NCBI RefSeq assembly: GCF_001043025.1
Contig: NZ_JYLD01000002.1
Span: 434,001-498,000 of the forward strand
Source of the DNA: Pseudomonas helleri
GTDB lineage: Bacteria; Pseudomonadota; Gammaproteobacteria; Pseudomonadales; Pseudomonadaceae
Length of the DNA: 64,000 nucleotides
Reading direction: 5' to 3'
Shown in pieces: positions 42,965 through 52,614 of the stretch (positions are counted from its first letter, which is position 1; every line of letters begins with the position of its first letter). The notes beneath the pieces are model-generated. The model had not been told where the DNA came from and ran no database searches. It saw only the letters and a program-made list of their open reading frames with translations. The position numbers and the translations under genes were made by a program.

Positions 42965-43636
42965 ATAAATCCCCTGCTGTCATTCTAACTGTTTAAGGAA
43001 CCTCCCAAGACACTCGTAAAATAGTAATACTAATTTAGATAACTTATACGTATCTAACGCATTTTCAGAAATGAACCATGACGTTAAAGGTTTTATACTT
43101 AAAAAGAGAAAGACACTTCCGAAAACAGTGAACGAATAGTCCTATGCAACTGCAACAACTTAAACACCACTCAATAACCATCTAATAAATAAAGCTTTAG
43201 AGCTCTTCTAATTAATGACTTTACTTTCTTATATGCTCAGTTCAATTGCGCAGAAGGCCTTGGGTCTCCAAGCGCTACGAGCGTTAAAGTGTTATGCACG
43301 CCAAGTTGGGCGCGCGCGCAATAAAAAAGGGCGACCCGTCGGTCGCCCTTTGAATTTTTCCGTCCTGGCTCAACACTTGTGATGTTGGCTCACCTCGCCC
43401 CGTCTTCTGGACAGTGCGTAGCCCGGGGGCCGGGGCAACCCTGTTGGGTTGGCGGCCGCGGCAGGCCTGATTCGGCGGCCGCAGTGGACTCTATGTCCGG
43501 GCAGTGATTCTGGTAATAAGAATAGGCCTGGGGAGCCGGCAGAGGATTGCGAAGATTGCTGAATAAAATAGCACTTGCGCAATTTTTGCCTTCAGATGGA
43601 TACTTTGCCGCAATAGTTATTACAAAGGGTGTCTAC
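42965..43636. other. long intergenic region
   Basis: About 670 bases. The part near 42965-43230 is AT-rich and should hold the pyocin promoter. A strong terminator lies at 43326-43351. The stretch 43360-43540 is GC-rich and may be a remnant of a lost gene, but no frame can be supported. Confidence 0.45.
43326..43351. terminator. strong bidirectional terminator
   Basis: AAAGGGCGACC (43326-43336) pairs perfectly with GGTCGCCCTTT (43341-43351) around CGTC, with A-rich sequence before and T-rich after. No intact gene ends here on either strand, so it probably belonged to a deleted gene. Confidence 0.8.
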
Positions 43637-44116
43637 GTGAGCAAACTGGACCGGTACGACCTAAGCATTTTGGCGGAATTACAGCGTGATGCGCGCATCT
43701 CTAACCAGGAATTGGCCGAACGTATCGGGCTGTCGCCTTCGCCTTGCTCACGTCGGGTCAAGCAACTGGAAGACGACGGCTATATCTCGCGTCAGGTCGC
43801 GTTGCTGGACCGCAAGCTGCTCGGGTTGAGCCTCACGGCCTACGTGCTGATCGGCATGGACCGCCATACCCCTGAGCGTTTTGAGAACTTTGAAGCGGCG
43901 ATTCGTACGCTGCCGCAAGTGCTGGAGTGCAGCCTGGTGACGGGCATAGACGCCGATTACCAGTTGAAGGTGGTCGTGCCGGACATGGACCATTATCAAA
44001 AGCTGCTGCTGGGCCACTTGACCCGGATTGATGGCGTGACCAGCGTACGTTCCAGTTTTGTGCTGAACCAGGTGCTCAACAGCACTGAGTTGCCGTTGAC
44101 GCATTTGCGTACGTGA
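43637..44116 (+). CDS. Lrp/AsnC-family regulator
   Basis: The protein has 159 residues from GTG 43637 (AAAGGG upstream; family length rules out the longer frame). It has an N-terminal HTH (LDRYDLSILAELQRDARISN, then LAERIGLSPSPCSRRVKQLE) and a C-terminal RAM domain (LTAYVLIGMDRH, SLVTGIDADYQLKVVVPDMD). Such regulators usually control an amino-acid gene next to them. No such gene remains here, which fits the orphan terminator upstream. Confidence 0.88.
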   Translation: MSKLDRYDLSILAELQRDARISNQELAERIGLSPSPCSRRVKQLEDDGYISRQVALLDRKLLGLSLTAYVLIGMDRHTPERFENFEAAIRTLPQVLECSLVTGIDADYQLKVVVPDMDHYQKLLLGHLTRIDGVTSVRSSFVLNQVLNSTELPLTHLRT

Positions 44117-44124
44117 TTAACACC

Positions 44125-44231
44125 CTGTAGTCGCTGCCGAAGGCTGCGATGGGTTGCGTAGCAACCCCGGCTCAGCACGCACAAACGAAGGTCCTTCGGC
44201 CCTTATCGCAGCCTGCGGCAGCGGCTACAGG
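44125..44231. repeat. REP inverted pair
   Basis: CTGTAG...TCGCTGCCGAAGGCTGCGA is inverted as TCGCAGCCTGCGGCAGCGGC...TACAG, enclosing smaller hairpins GGGTTGCGTAGCAACCC and GAAGGTCCTTC. This is a typical Pseudomonas REP pair after a gene end. Confidence 0.8.
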
Positions 44232-44269
44232 ATTGCGAGCGCCCCAACACGCGATCGATGGAGACCCCA

Positions 44270-44479
44270 ATGGATCCTGCCGTATTTGAAGAATGGATGA
44301 TGACGATACTGGTCAGCGTGCTGATCCTGTTTATGGGCTTTATCGTCTGGGATCTGGCGAAAAAGTCCAAGGCCGGGCGCTTTGGTTCGATGATTCTGTT
44401 TTTTGTGCTCGGGCTTGGGGTCGCCGCGTTTGTGATCAAAAGCGTGGTGATCGGCCTGATCGAGTCGGGCGCGTTATAA
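44270..44479 (+). CDS. DUF2788 small membrane protein
   Basis: The protein has 69 residues with two membrane helices ([20 protein letters not shown] and a second one: [20 protein letters not shown]). ATG 44270 has GGAGA upstream and is preferred to ATG 44258. It overlaps the end of the convergent rluE gene by six bases. Function is unknown. Confidence 0.8.
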   Translation: MDPAVFEEWMMTILVSVLILFMGFIVWDLAKKSKAGRFGSMILFFVLGLGVAAFVIKSVVIGLIESGAL

Positions 44480-45115
44480 CCGCGCCGGCACTTCTTTGTA
44501 GTGGCCTTGCTCCAGCCCCTCAATCGTCCAGTCGCCGATGCGCACCCGCACCAGACGCAGCGTCGGCAACCCCACCGCCGCCGTCATGCGCCGCACCTGG
44601 CGGTTACGCCCCTCGCGAATCACCAGCTCCAGCCACGACGTCGGGACGCTTTTGCGAAACCGCACCGGCGGGTTACGTGGCCACAATTCAGGTTCTTCCA
44701 GCGCTCGCGCCTCGGCGGGCAGGGTTTTGCCGTCATTCAATTGCACGCCGTCACGCAGTTGCTGCAACTGCTCTGCTGTCGGCTCGCCCTCCACCTGCAC
44801 CCAATAGGTTTTTGGCAGTTTGTGCTTGGGATCGGCGATTTTGGCCTGTAGCTGGCCGTCATTGGTCAGCAGCAGCAAGCCTTCGCTGTCACGGTCCAGG
44901 CGCCCGGCCGGGTAAATCCCCGGGATCGGGATAAAGTCTTTGAGGGTCGCCCGCCCGCCTTCGTCGCTGAACTGGGTCAGGACGTCGAACGGTTTGTTGA
45001 ACAGAAACAATTTGGGCTCAGCTGGCGGTGCCTTGGCCACACGGCGATTGGCAGCAGTGGGGCTGGTGCTTTTGGGCGCCGGACGGCGTGGGGCGGGACG
45101 AGCAGGACGGGACAT
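44474..45115 (-). CDS. rluE: 23S rRNA pseudouridine synthase RluE
   Basis: The protein has 213 residues. After a Pro/Ala/Arg-rich tail of about 33 residues comes the RsuA/RluB/E catalytic domain: [13 protein letters not shown], the catalytic-Asp motif [29 protein letters not shown] and [20 protein letters not shown]. There is no S4 domain, as expected for RluE, which modifies U2457 of 23S rRNA. Confidence 0.88.
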   Translation of the reverse strand: MSRPARPAPRRPAPKSTSPTAANRRVAKAPPAEPKLFLFNKPFDVLTQFSDEGGRATLKDFIPIPGIYPAGRLDRDSEGLLLLTNDGQLQAKIADPKHKLPKTYWVQVEGEPTAEQLQQLRDGVQLNDGKTLPAEARALEEPELWPRNPPVRFRKSVPTSWLELVIREGRNRQVRRMTAAVGLPTLRLVRVRIGDWTIEGLEQGHYKEVPARL

Positions 45116-45183
45116 GACAAAAAGAACATCTAGCGATCAGGGCTGGTCATGCTAGTGCCCTGATCGCTAAATGACCACTTGAA

Positions 45184-46656
45184 TCAACGGAATGGCGGTT
45201 CGTCGAAGCTGCGCAGTTTGCGCGAGTGAAGCGAGTTGAGCTGGCCGCGCATCAAGTCGACGGCAGCGATGCCGATTTTCAAGTGCTGGCTCACGGCCCG
45301 TTCATAGAACGCGTTGGCCGAGCCCGGTAGTTTGATTTCGCTGTGCAGGGGTTTGTCCGAGACACACAGCAACGTGCCGTACGGCACCCGCAAACGGTAG
45401 CCCTGGGCCGCGATGGTGCCGCTTTCCATGTCCACCGCCACCGCACGGGACAGGTTGATCAGCGGACGCTCCTGCGCCCAGCGTAATTCCCAGTTACGGT
45501 CGTCGTAGGTCAGCACGGTGCCGGTACGCAGGCGTTTTTTCAGCTCATCGCCACGCTCGCCAGTGACCTGAGCGGCTGCTTCCTGTAACGCCAGTTGCAC
45601 TTCGGCCAGTGCCGGGATCGGGATGTTCGGCGGTACGACGCGGTCCAAAATTCCGTCGCGACGCATGTAGGCGTGAGCCAGCACGTAGTCACCGATGGTC
45701 TGCGATTGTCGCAGCCCGCCGCAGTGGCCGATCATCAACCAGCAATGCGGGCGCAGCACGGCCAGGTGGTCGGTGATGTTTTTCGCGTTGGAAGGGCCAA
45801 CACCGATGTTCACCAGGGTGATGCCGTGGCCGTCGCTGGCCTGCAAGTGATACGCCGGCATTTGATAGCGATGCCAGACCACACCGGCAGCAATTGCCTG
45901 GGCTTCGCCGTAGTCCATGGACTTTTCGATGATCACGTTACCGGGCATGACCATGCGCACAAAGCGCGGGTCATCACGCAGTTGCTCAAGGCCATGGAGG
46001 ATGAACTGGTCCACGTAGCGGTGGTAGTTAGTCAGCAGGATCCACGGCTGCACATGGCGCCAGTCGCTGCCGGTGTAGTGCACCAGGCGGCGCAGCGAGA
46101 AGTCGACGCGAGCCGCATCAAACAGCGCCAGAGGCAGCGGATCGGTGTTTTCCCAGTCGTACAGGCCATCGGCGATGCCATCGGTGGCGGCCGACAGGTC
46201 GGTACTCGGGAACACCCGCGCCAGCGCGGCGGCCGTTACGCCGGAGCCCGCGAGCTCGTCGCCCTGCTCAACCACGTACGGGTACGGAATGTCTTGCTGG
46301 CTGACACCGACTTCGACCACCACGGTGAAATCACGCATCAACGGCACCAACTGCTCCAGCAGGTAGTGACGGAACGCGGCGGGATGGGTGACGGTGACGC
46401 TGTAGGTGCCAGGCAGTTGCACCTTGGCATAAGCACGGGTGGTGGTCGGGACTTCGCCATGGATGCGGTAGGTCAGACGCAGTTCCGGGTAACGAAACAG
46501 GGCACGTTCTTCCGGGGTCGGTTCGATCCGGTCTTTCAGGTAGCGCTTGAGTGCCTGGCTTAACGCCGTGGTTGCGCGTTCATGCAGGGCCGCAAGGCGG
46601 TCGACAGCCTCGGCAGCGGTTGAAACGACAATAAAAGCTTCGGTCACGATAAGCAT
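45184..46656 (-). CDS. amn: AMP nucleosidase
   Basis: The protein has 490 residues, the expected length. It has the Amn N-domain and a nucleoside-phosphorylase-like C-domain with NIGVGPSNAKNITDHLAVLR, MIGHCGGLRQSQTIGDYVLA and VDMESGTIAAQGYRLRVPYG. It hydrolyses AMP to adenine and ribose 5-phosphate. A GTG three codons into the frame (VTEAFIV) is an alternative start. Confidence 0.92.
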   Translation of the reverse strand: MLIVTEAFIVVSTAAEAVDRLAALHERATTALSQALKRYLKDRIEPTPEERALFRYPELRLTYRIHGEVPTTTRAYAKVQLPGTYSVTVTHPAAFRHYLLEQLVPLMRDFTVVVEVGVSQQDIPYPYVVEQGDELAGSGVTAAALARVFPSTDLSAATDGIADGLYDWENTDPLPLALFDAARVDFSLRRLVHYTGSDWRHVQPWILLTNYHRYVDQFILHGLEQLRDDPRFVRMVMPGNVIIEKSMDYGEAQAIAAGVVWHRYQMPAYHLQASDGHGITLVNIGVGPSNAKNITDHLAVLRPHCWLMIGHCGGLRQSQTIGDYVLAHAYMRRDGILDRVVPPNIPIPALAEVQLALQEAAAQVTGERGDELKKRLRTGTVLTYDDRNWELRWAQERPLINLSRAVAVDMESGTIAAQGYRLRVPYGTLLCVSDKPLHSEIKLPGSANAFYERAVSQHLKIGIAAVDLMRGQLNSLHSRKLRSFDEPPFR

Positions 46657-46747
46657 CCTGTCTTCTGAACTGGCAGGGCTTTATCTTGCCTGTATCAATC
46701 GTTAAAGCATACCGGGCACACCACAAAACCCTGTAGCCGTACGATCG

Positions 46748-46833
46748 GTGGGAGCGGGCTTGCTCGCGATTGGATTGACTCGGTGCCACAGACAGACCGA
46801 GTTGTCTTTATCGCGAGCAAGCCCGCTCCCACA
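46748..46833. repeat. REP inverted pair
   Basis: GTGGGAGCGGGCTTGCTCGC (from 46748) is inverted as GCGAGCAAGCCCGCTCCCAC (ending 46832), 45 bases apart. It is a REP pair between amn and the acyl-CoA dehydrogenase gene. Confidence 0.85.
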
Positions 46834-46852
46834 GTGCATGGGTGGGTGAGGG

Positions 46853-48502
46853 TTAAAGGATGTGCGGGGTTGAGCGCTCAACGATGGCGGCGACGTTCAG
46901 GCCGCGTGGCAGGTTGCCGTAAGCGCGACCGCTACCGTGTAGCCGACTGGCAATAAAGGCGTCGCTGACGTCGCTGTTACCGGCTTCCAAAAGCAGTTTG
47001 GCCTGTAGGCCCAAGGCAATGTCTTCGGTCAGTTGTCGGGCGCGGTATTGAATGTCATCGGTGTCTTTAAAGGCCTGCTGCAACTGGCCAATGTGCTGCG
47101 CCAAACGCGCATCGCCATGGCCGTCGCCCAACTCGGCAAACAACGCGTCCAGCACGCCCGGTTCTTTGGACAAGGCGCGTAACACGTCGAGGCATTGCAC
47201 GTTACCGGAGCCTTCCCACGTTGAGTTGACCGGCGCCTCGCGGTACAGACGCGGCAAGATGCTGTCTTCAACATACCCCGCGCCGCCCATGCATTCCGCC
47301 GCTTCGTTGATCATGGCCGGGGCGCGCTTGCAGATCCAGTACTTGCCCACGGCGGTCACCAACCGGGAGAAACGGGCCTCGTGGGAGTCATCCAGATGGT
47401 CCAGCGCGCGGCCCATGCGCAGGCTCAAGGCCAGCGCGGCTTCGCTTTCCAGCGCCAGATCTGCCAGCACGTTTTGCATCAAGGGTTGTTCAGCCAACAC
47501 CCGGCCGCCCACCAAGCGGTGCGCACAGTGATGGCTGGCCTGGGTCAGCGCCTGCCTCATCAGCGCGCTGGAGCCCACCATGCAGTCGAAGCGGGTCATG
47601 GCGACCATTTCAATGATCGTCGGCACGCCGCGCCCTTCTTCGCCGATCATCCACGCCAGCGCCCCACGGAACTCGACTTCGCTGGAGGCATTTGAGCTGT
47701 TGCCCAGTTTGTTTTTCAGGCGCTGGATGTAGAACTCATTGCGGCTGCCATCCGGGCGGTGGCGCGGCAACAGGAAACAGCTCAGGCCTTTATCGGTTTG
47801 CGCCAAGGTCAAAAAACCATCGCACATTGGCGCCGAGCAAAACCATTTGTGCCCGAGCAGTTCATACGCCTGCCCCGGCCCGGCAGCGCCCACAGGGTAG
47901 GCGCGGGTGGTGTTGGCGCGCACATCGGTGCCGCCCTGTTTTTCGGTCATTGCCATGCCCAGGGTGACCCCGGCTTTTTGGCTGATGTCGACGTTACGCG
48001 GGTCGTATTCCGTGGCCAGCACTTTGGGCAGCCACACGCGGGCAATGTCCGGTTGCAAGCGCAAAGCCGGAACGCTGGCGAAGGTCATGGTCAACGGGCA
48101 GCCACTGCCGGCTTCGGCCTGGCTGTGCAGGTAGGTCATGGACGCCCGGGCCACATGGGCGCCGGGCTGCGGGTCGGTCCAGGGCAAGGACGGCAGGCCG
48201 TGCTCAATCGCGGTACGCATCAGTTCGTGGTACGCGGGGTGAAAATCCACCAGATCGATCCGATGGCCAAAGCGGTCATGGCTGACGAATACCGGTTTGT
48301 GTTCATTGGCCAAAAAGCCCGCTGCCATCAACGGCCCACCGGCCAGCGCACCGTACTGGTCAATCCGCCCTTGCGCCCAACCCGCACCGAAGTGCTGGCT
48401 CCAGTGCTGCAACGGCAGGTCGATACGGTACAGATTGACGCCGTCCAAAGACGGCGGCTGATTGGTCACCTGATGGGTTTCGGCGTATTGATGCAGGTTC
48501 AT
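46853..48502 (-). CDS. acyl-CoA dehydrogenase, AidB type
   Basis: The protein has 549 residues from ATG 48502 (GGAGCCC upstream). AidB-like features are the N-terminal extension, the FAD-site motif AMTEKQGGTDVRANTT, MTRFDCMVGSSALMRQAL and the C-terminal VNSTWEGSGNVQCLDVLRAL. AidB binds flavin and DNA and is linked to protection from alkylation. AidB-like proteins without the damage link also exist. Confidence 0.88.
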   Translation of the reverse strand: MNLHQYAETHQVTNQPPSLDGVNLYRIDLPLQHWSQHFGAGWAQGRIDQYGALAGGPLMAAGFLANEHKPVFVSHDRFGHRIDLVDFHPAYHELMRTAIEHGLPSLPWTDPQPGAHVARASMTYLHSQAEAGSGCPLTMTFASVPALRLQPDIARVWLPKVLATEYDPRNVDISQKAGVTLGMAMTEKQGGTDVRANTTRAYPVGAAGPGQAYELLGHKWFCSAPMCDGFLTLAQTDKGLSCFLLPRHRPDGSRNEFYIQRLKNKLGNSSNASSEVEFRGALAWMIGEEGRGVPTIIEMVAMTRFDCMVGSSALMRQALTQASHHCAHRLVGGRVLAEQPLMQNVLADLALESEAALALSLRMGRALDHLDDSHEARFSRLVTAVGKYWICKRAPAMINEAAECMGGAGYVEDSILPRLYREAPVNSTWEGSGNVQCLDVLRALSKEPGVLDALFAELGDGHGDARLAQHIGQLQQAFKDTDDIQYRARQLTEDIALGLQAKLLLEAGNSDVSDAFIASRLHGSGRAYGNLPRGLNVAAIVERSTPHIL

Positions 48503-48575
48503 GGTGCGGGCTCCTCGGATCAATCCAATGACCCAGTGAAGCACGCACAGCCACCATCACAAGTGGCATATGCGC

Positions 48576-50951
48576 CTAAGACCCGGCGCTTTTGCCCTCA
48601 CCGACCACCAACAGGCGCTGTGCAAGGGCTTGCTGCACGTCATCGATACCCAGCGGTTTGATCAAGGCATCGGTGATCGCATCGACCTGCCCACGCGCCG
48701 CTTGGGCCTCGGCGGCAGACTCAAACACCGCCAGCATCGGCAGTTGCAAACACACCGCCAGGGTCAGCAGTTGAGCGTCTTTTGACGTGGCGGTAATCCG
48801 CGCCAGCGGGCAACCGAGCAACACTGCATCGACGCGCTCGCGGCGCAGCAGGTCGATGGCTGCTTGCCCGCTGTCGGCGCAATGCACGCGATAGCCCAAT
48901 GCGAGCAGCATGCCGTACAGGTCCGGAGCACCGACGTCGTGGTCTTCAACCAGCAACACGGCGCACTCCATCGGGCTTTTTTTCAGGCTCAGGACAGTGC
49001 TCTGGGTAGCCGGGGCCAAAGCCTCAAGCTCCAGCGAGACCTGGAACTGCGAGCCCTGACGCGGCTGCGAATGGTGAGTCAACTGGCCGCCCATCAGCTC
49101 TACCAAGCGCCGGCAGATAGCCAGACCAATCCCCAGGCCGCCGTAGTTGCGAGTCATGGAACCATCGACCTGGAAGAAGTGCTGGTACAGCTCGGCCCGT
49201 TCCTGATGAACAAAGCCGATGCCGCTGTCGATCACATTAAAAGCCAACGACCAGCGCGCCTCGTCGATAGCTTTGCCGGTCACGCGTAAAATTACCCCGC
49301 CTTCGCAGGTGAACTTGATGGCGTTATCCAGCAAGCATTCGAGGCACTGGCGAATTTTCGCTTCGTCCCCAACCCAGTGATCAGGCAAACCGTGGGCAAT
49401 GTCATACGAAAAAGACAGCCCTTTGCTACGCGCCTGCGGGGCGAATTCAGCACTCAGGCCTTTGAGCAGTTCGCCAAGGCTAAAGGGCTGCAACTCGGCT
49501 GTGAGACGACCGGCCTGCAACTCGGTCAAGGACAGAATGCCATTGACCATGCCCATCATTTGCCGCGCCGAGCCTTCGGCGGTCTGGGTGTAAAACTCGA
49601 GTTCAGAGCCCATGTCCAGGGTTTTGATCAGCTCCAACGAACCGATTACCCCGTTCATGGGCGTGCGCAGTTCGTGGGTGACCGTGGACAGGAACTCGTC
49701 TTTGAGCTGGTTGGTGCGGGCCAGTTGCTGGTTCATCGCTGCCAGTTTTTGCCCGGTTTCTTGCAAGGTGCGCGCATGCAGGTCGCGCATGGCGTTGATC
49801 CGGTCGGCCAGCGCCAGCGACAGCAGGCAGCCTTCGACCGCCGAGCCGATCTGGCTGGCGTACATGGTCAGGAAGACGTTCGGCAAGTAGCCCAGGACCA
49901 TCAGCGTGTTGACCAGACCACCGAGCAAAAAGGCTGACCAGGCAATTACAAAGTAACGCGCCACCCGCAAACCACGGGCCCAGGCCACCACGCCCGCAAC
50001 AAAGATGACCACGATAAACGCCAGCGCCAGCGCCGTAGCCAGCCGCAGGGCCACGGCATAACTGGTGACCAGCGACAGCAGCATGACCAGCGCACCCAGG
50101 CCCATCAGCAGGATCAGCGCACGGTCCAACCAGCGGCTTTGCGAGCCGATCTGCAAAAAGGAGCGCGCAAACTGGCAGCCAAAGAGCGCAGCCGAGCCGA
50201 TCAAAAACGGCACCGACGCGTTGGCCCACCACGGGTTGTTGGGCCAGAAGTACTGCACCGCTGCGCCGTTGACCGCGAGCTGGTACAGGCCAAACGAGGC
50301 CATATAGACGATGTAATACAGGTAGCTGGTGTCACGCACGCTGATGTAGATGAACAGGTTGTACACCAGCATCCCCAGCAGAACCCCGTAAATCAGGCCC
50401 AGCACATAAATGCGCTGGGGCTGTTCTTCGAGGTAGGCCTGCGCGGACCACAAGGTGAGCGGTGCTTGAATCGAGCCTTCGCTGGCCAGGCGCAGGTAGG
50501 CGGTCTGGCTTTGTCCAGGGCTGAAATTGAGTTCGAAGAGGTAGTTGTTTTCTTTGATCTGCCGACTATCGAAAGGCAATGCATCACCGGTGCGCTCAGC
50601 CAGGTAGTAGTTGCCTGCTGCATCGGCCAGGTACAGGTCGATGTTGTCCAGCGGCGGATACGCCAGCTCCATCAACCAGGTGCGGTGTGCCGTGGGGTCT
50701 TTGGGCAAGTATTGCAGATCAATTTTTAGCCAGAAGGCCGAGCGCGAGTACCCTGCATTCAGCGTGTCTTTGGTGTGGAGCTTGAACAGACCCGGGTTGG
50801 CGATCACATCGCTCAACGTCGCCTGGCCCCCCACATCTTCGAAGACCTGCATCACTCGGCCCAAGGGCAGGCTCTGGGTGGTTTCGTCGAACTCGACTGC
50901 GCCGGCCAGCATCGGTAGCCAGCCCAGCATCATAATCAGCAAATAGCGCAT
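48576..50951 (-). CDS. hybrid sensor histidine kinase with 7TMR-DISM input and a receiver lacking its Asp
   Basis: The protein has 791 residues. It has a signal peptide (RYLLIMMLGWLPMLAGAV), a periplasmic 7TMR-DISMED2 domain (about 25-160) and seven membrane helices (about 180-380). HisKA carries the phosphoacceptor His in DEFLSTVTHELRTPMNG, and HATPase has GGLGIGLAICRRLVELMGG and NAIKFTCEGG. In the C-terminal receiver (about 660-780) the first acidic residues are kept (LLVEDHDVGA), but the usual phosphoacceptor Asp position reads AVLLGCPLAR, with no Asp. That receiver probably cannot be phosphorylated normally. Confidence 0.88.
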   Translation of the reverse strand: MRYLLIMMLGWLPMLAGAVEFDETTQSLPLGRVMQVFEDVGGQATLSDVIANPGLFKLHTKDTLNAGYSRSAFWLKIDLQYLPKDPTAHRTWLMELAYPPLDNIDLYLADAAGNYYLAERTGDALPFDSRQIKENNYLFELNFSPGQSQTAYLRLASEGSIQAPLTLWSAQAYLEEQPQRIYVLGLIYGVLLGMLVYNLFIYISVRDTSYLYYIVYMASFGLYQLAVNGAAVQYFWPNNPWWANASVPFLIGSAALFGCQFARSFLQIGSQSRWLDRALILLMGLGALVMLLSLVTSYAVALRLATALALAFIVVIFVAGVVAWARGLRVARYFVIAWSAFLLGGLVNTLMVLGYLPNVFLTMYASQIGSAVEGCLLSLALADRINAMRDLHARTLQETGQKLAAMNQQLARTNQLKDEFLSTVTHELRTPMNGVIGSLELIKTLDMGSELEFYTQTAEGSARQMMGMVNGILSLTELQAGRLTAELQPFSLGELLKGLSAEFAPQARSKGLSFSYDIAHGLPDHWVGDEAKIRQCLECLLDNAIKFTCEGGVILRVTGKAIDEARWSLAFNVIDSGIGFVHQERAELYQHFFQVDGSMTRNYGGLGIGLAICRRLVELMGGQLTHHSQPRQGSQFQVSLELEALAPATQSTVLSLKKSPMECAVLLVEDHDVGAPDLYGMLLALGYRVHCADSGQAAIDLLRRERVDAVLLGCPLARITATSKDAQLLTLAVCLQLPMLAVFESAAEAQAARGQVDAITDALIKPLGIDDVQQALAQRLLVVGEGKSAGS

Positions 50952-51141
50952 ACAGCCCCAGCGTGGTCCGCCCGGTTACGTGCAGAATCTCCTGTTCCGT
51001 TTGAGACCGCGTCGACCGTCTTACCTGTTAGTAATGTGGGGCTCACTTTAGCATAGCCATCCCGATGGAGCCGCATGGCCATCATACAAATCAGCGGACC
51101 AAACAGCCGCAAAAAAGCGTTTGGTGGTAAGCTCGCGCACC

Positions 51142-51939
51142 ATGAATATCTACAGCTCTCGCCCCGTTGTCCTCTGTCTCTCCGGCCATGACCCCAGTGG
51201 GGGTGCCGGCTTGCAGGCAGATATCGAAGCCCTGCTGGCTCAAGGTTGTCACGCGGCCCCCGTGGTCACCGCCTTGACTGTGCAGAACACCGTGAATGTC
51301 AGCGACTTCCGCGTGCTGGATCGAGAGTGGGTGCTGGCGCAAGCCAACGCCGTGCTCAGCGACTCCACGGTTGCGGCCGTCAAGCTGGGCATGCTCGGCT
51401 CACTGGAAATGGTCGACACCGTGGTCGAGCTGCTTCAAGCCCACCCGCATTTGCCGATGGTCTGCGACCCGGTACTGCGCGCGGGCGGCGGCGGTCGCCT
51501 GGGTAAAGACGAAGTGGGCTACGCCATGCGCGAGCGCTTGCTGCCCCTGGCCGTGATCGCCACGCCCAACCTGCCTGAAGCCCGCATTCTGGCCGAACTG
51601 CCTGAGGGCAGCGCCGATGAATGCGCCGAAAAACTCCTGCCTTTCTGCAAACACCTGCTCATCACCGGCGGACACGGCGATGAACACGAAGTCCATAACC
51701 GCCTGTACAGCCGCGACGGCAGCCGTCACACCTTCACCTGCTATCGTCTGCCGGGCAGCTATCACGGCTCGGGCTGCACCTTGGCCAGCACTCTGGCCGG
51801 GCGTTTGGCCATTGGCGAAAACCTGGTCAGCGCGGTCGAGACGGCGCTCAACTACACGTGGCGCACCCTGCGTGATGCCGAGCAACTGGGCCAGGGCCAA
51901 TTTGTGCCCCGGCGCTTACCGCTGGACTTCTGTTCGTAA
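51142..51939 (+). CDS. thiD: hydroxymethylpyrimidine (phospho)kinase
   Basis: The protein has 265 residues from ATG 51142. It has the ribokinase-fold motifs [17 protein letters not shown] (HMP binding) and [20 protein letters not shown] (anion hole and catalytic Cys/Gly region). It phosphorylates HMP and HMP-P for thiamine synthesis. The thiE gene follows after 17 bases. Confidence 0.95.
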   Translation: MNIYSSRPVVLCLSGHDPSGGAGLQADIEALLAQGCHAAPVVTALTVQNTVNVSDFRVLDREWVLAQANAVLSDSTVAAVKLGMLGSLEMVDTVVELLQAHPHLPMVCDPVLRAGGGGRLGKDEVGYAMRERLLPLAVIATPNLPEARILAELPEGSADECAEKLLPFCKHLLITGGHGDEHEVHNRLYSRDGSRHTFTCYRLPGSYHGSGCTLASTLAGRLAIGENLVSAVETALNYTWRTLRDAEQLGQGQFVPRRLPLDFCS

Positions 51940-51956
51940 CGAATGAGGCTCGACCC

Positions 51957-52583
51957 ATGAAGCTGCGTGGTCTTTACGCAATCACCGATAGCCAACTGCT
52001 GGCCGGCAAATGCCTTAAGTATGTCGAGGCGGCGCTGGATGGCGGCCTGACACTGTTGCAGTACCGCGACAAAAGCACCGATGAGGCCCGCCGCTTGCGC
52101 GAGGCCGAGGCGCTGATGCACTTGTGCGATCGTTACAAGGCGCACTTGCTGATCAACGATGACGCCGAACTGGCCGCGCGCCTGGGCGTGGGTGTTCACC
52201 TGGGCCAGACCGACGGCCCGCTGACACCTGCGCGGGCATTGCTCGGCCCGAAGGCCATTATTGGCTCAACGTGCCACGACCAAATCGAACTGGCCGAGCA
52301 AGCGGTGAAGGAAGGCGCAACCTATGTGGCCTTTGGGCGCTTTTTCACCTCCAGCACCAAGCCCGGTGCAGCCCCGGCGGCACTCGACGTCATCAACCAG
52401 GCGCGCGCCAGGCTTGTTAACGTGCCGATCTGTGTGATTGGCGGCATTACCCTGGACAACGCCGCCCCGCTGGTCGAGCGCGGGGCTGATTTGCTGGCCG
52501 TGGTGCACGGCCTGTTTGGCGCCGACAGCACCCAGGAAGTGACCCGACGCGCCCGCGCGTTCAACGCCTTGCTGTCTATTTAA
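51957..52583 (+). CDS. thiE: thiamine-phosphate synthase
   Basis: The protein has 208 residues. Motifs are [49 protein letters not shown] and VIGGIT, all typical of ThiE. It joins HMP-PP and thiazole phosphate. It is in an operon with thiD, and hemL follows 31 bases later. Confidence 0.95.
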   Translation: MKLRGLYAITDSQLLAGKCLKYVEAALDGGLTLLQYRDKSTDEARRLREAEALMHLCDRYKAHLLINDDAELAARLGVGVHLGQTDGPLTPARALLGPKAIIGSTCHDQIELAEQAVKEGATYVAFGRFFTSSTKPGAAPAALDVINQARARLVNVPICVIGGITLDNAAPLVERGADLLAVVHGLFGADSTQEVTRRARAFNALLSI

Positions 52584-52614
52584 ATACCGAATTCTGATTC
52601 AGAGAGAGCCCACC

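Noticed and set aside
43370..43582. 70-codon minus-strand frame upstream of the Lrp gene
   Set aside because: Composition is that of GC-rich non-coding DNA (Pro/Arg/Gly-rich) and no conserved feature is seen; it may be part of a deletion scar.
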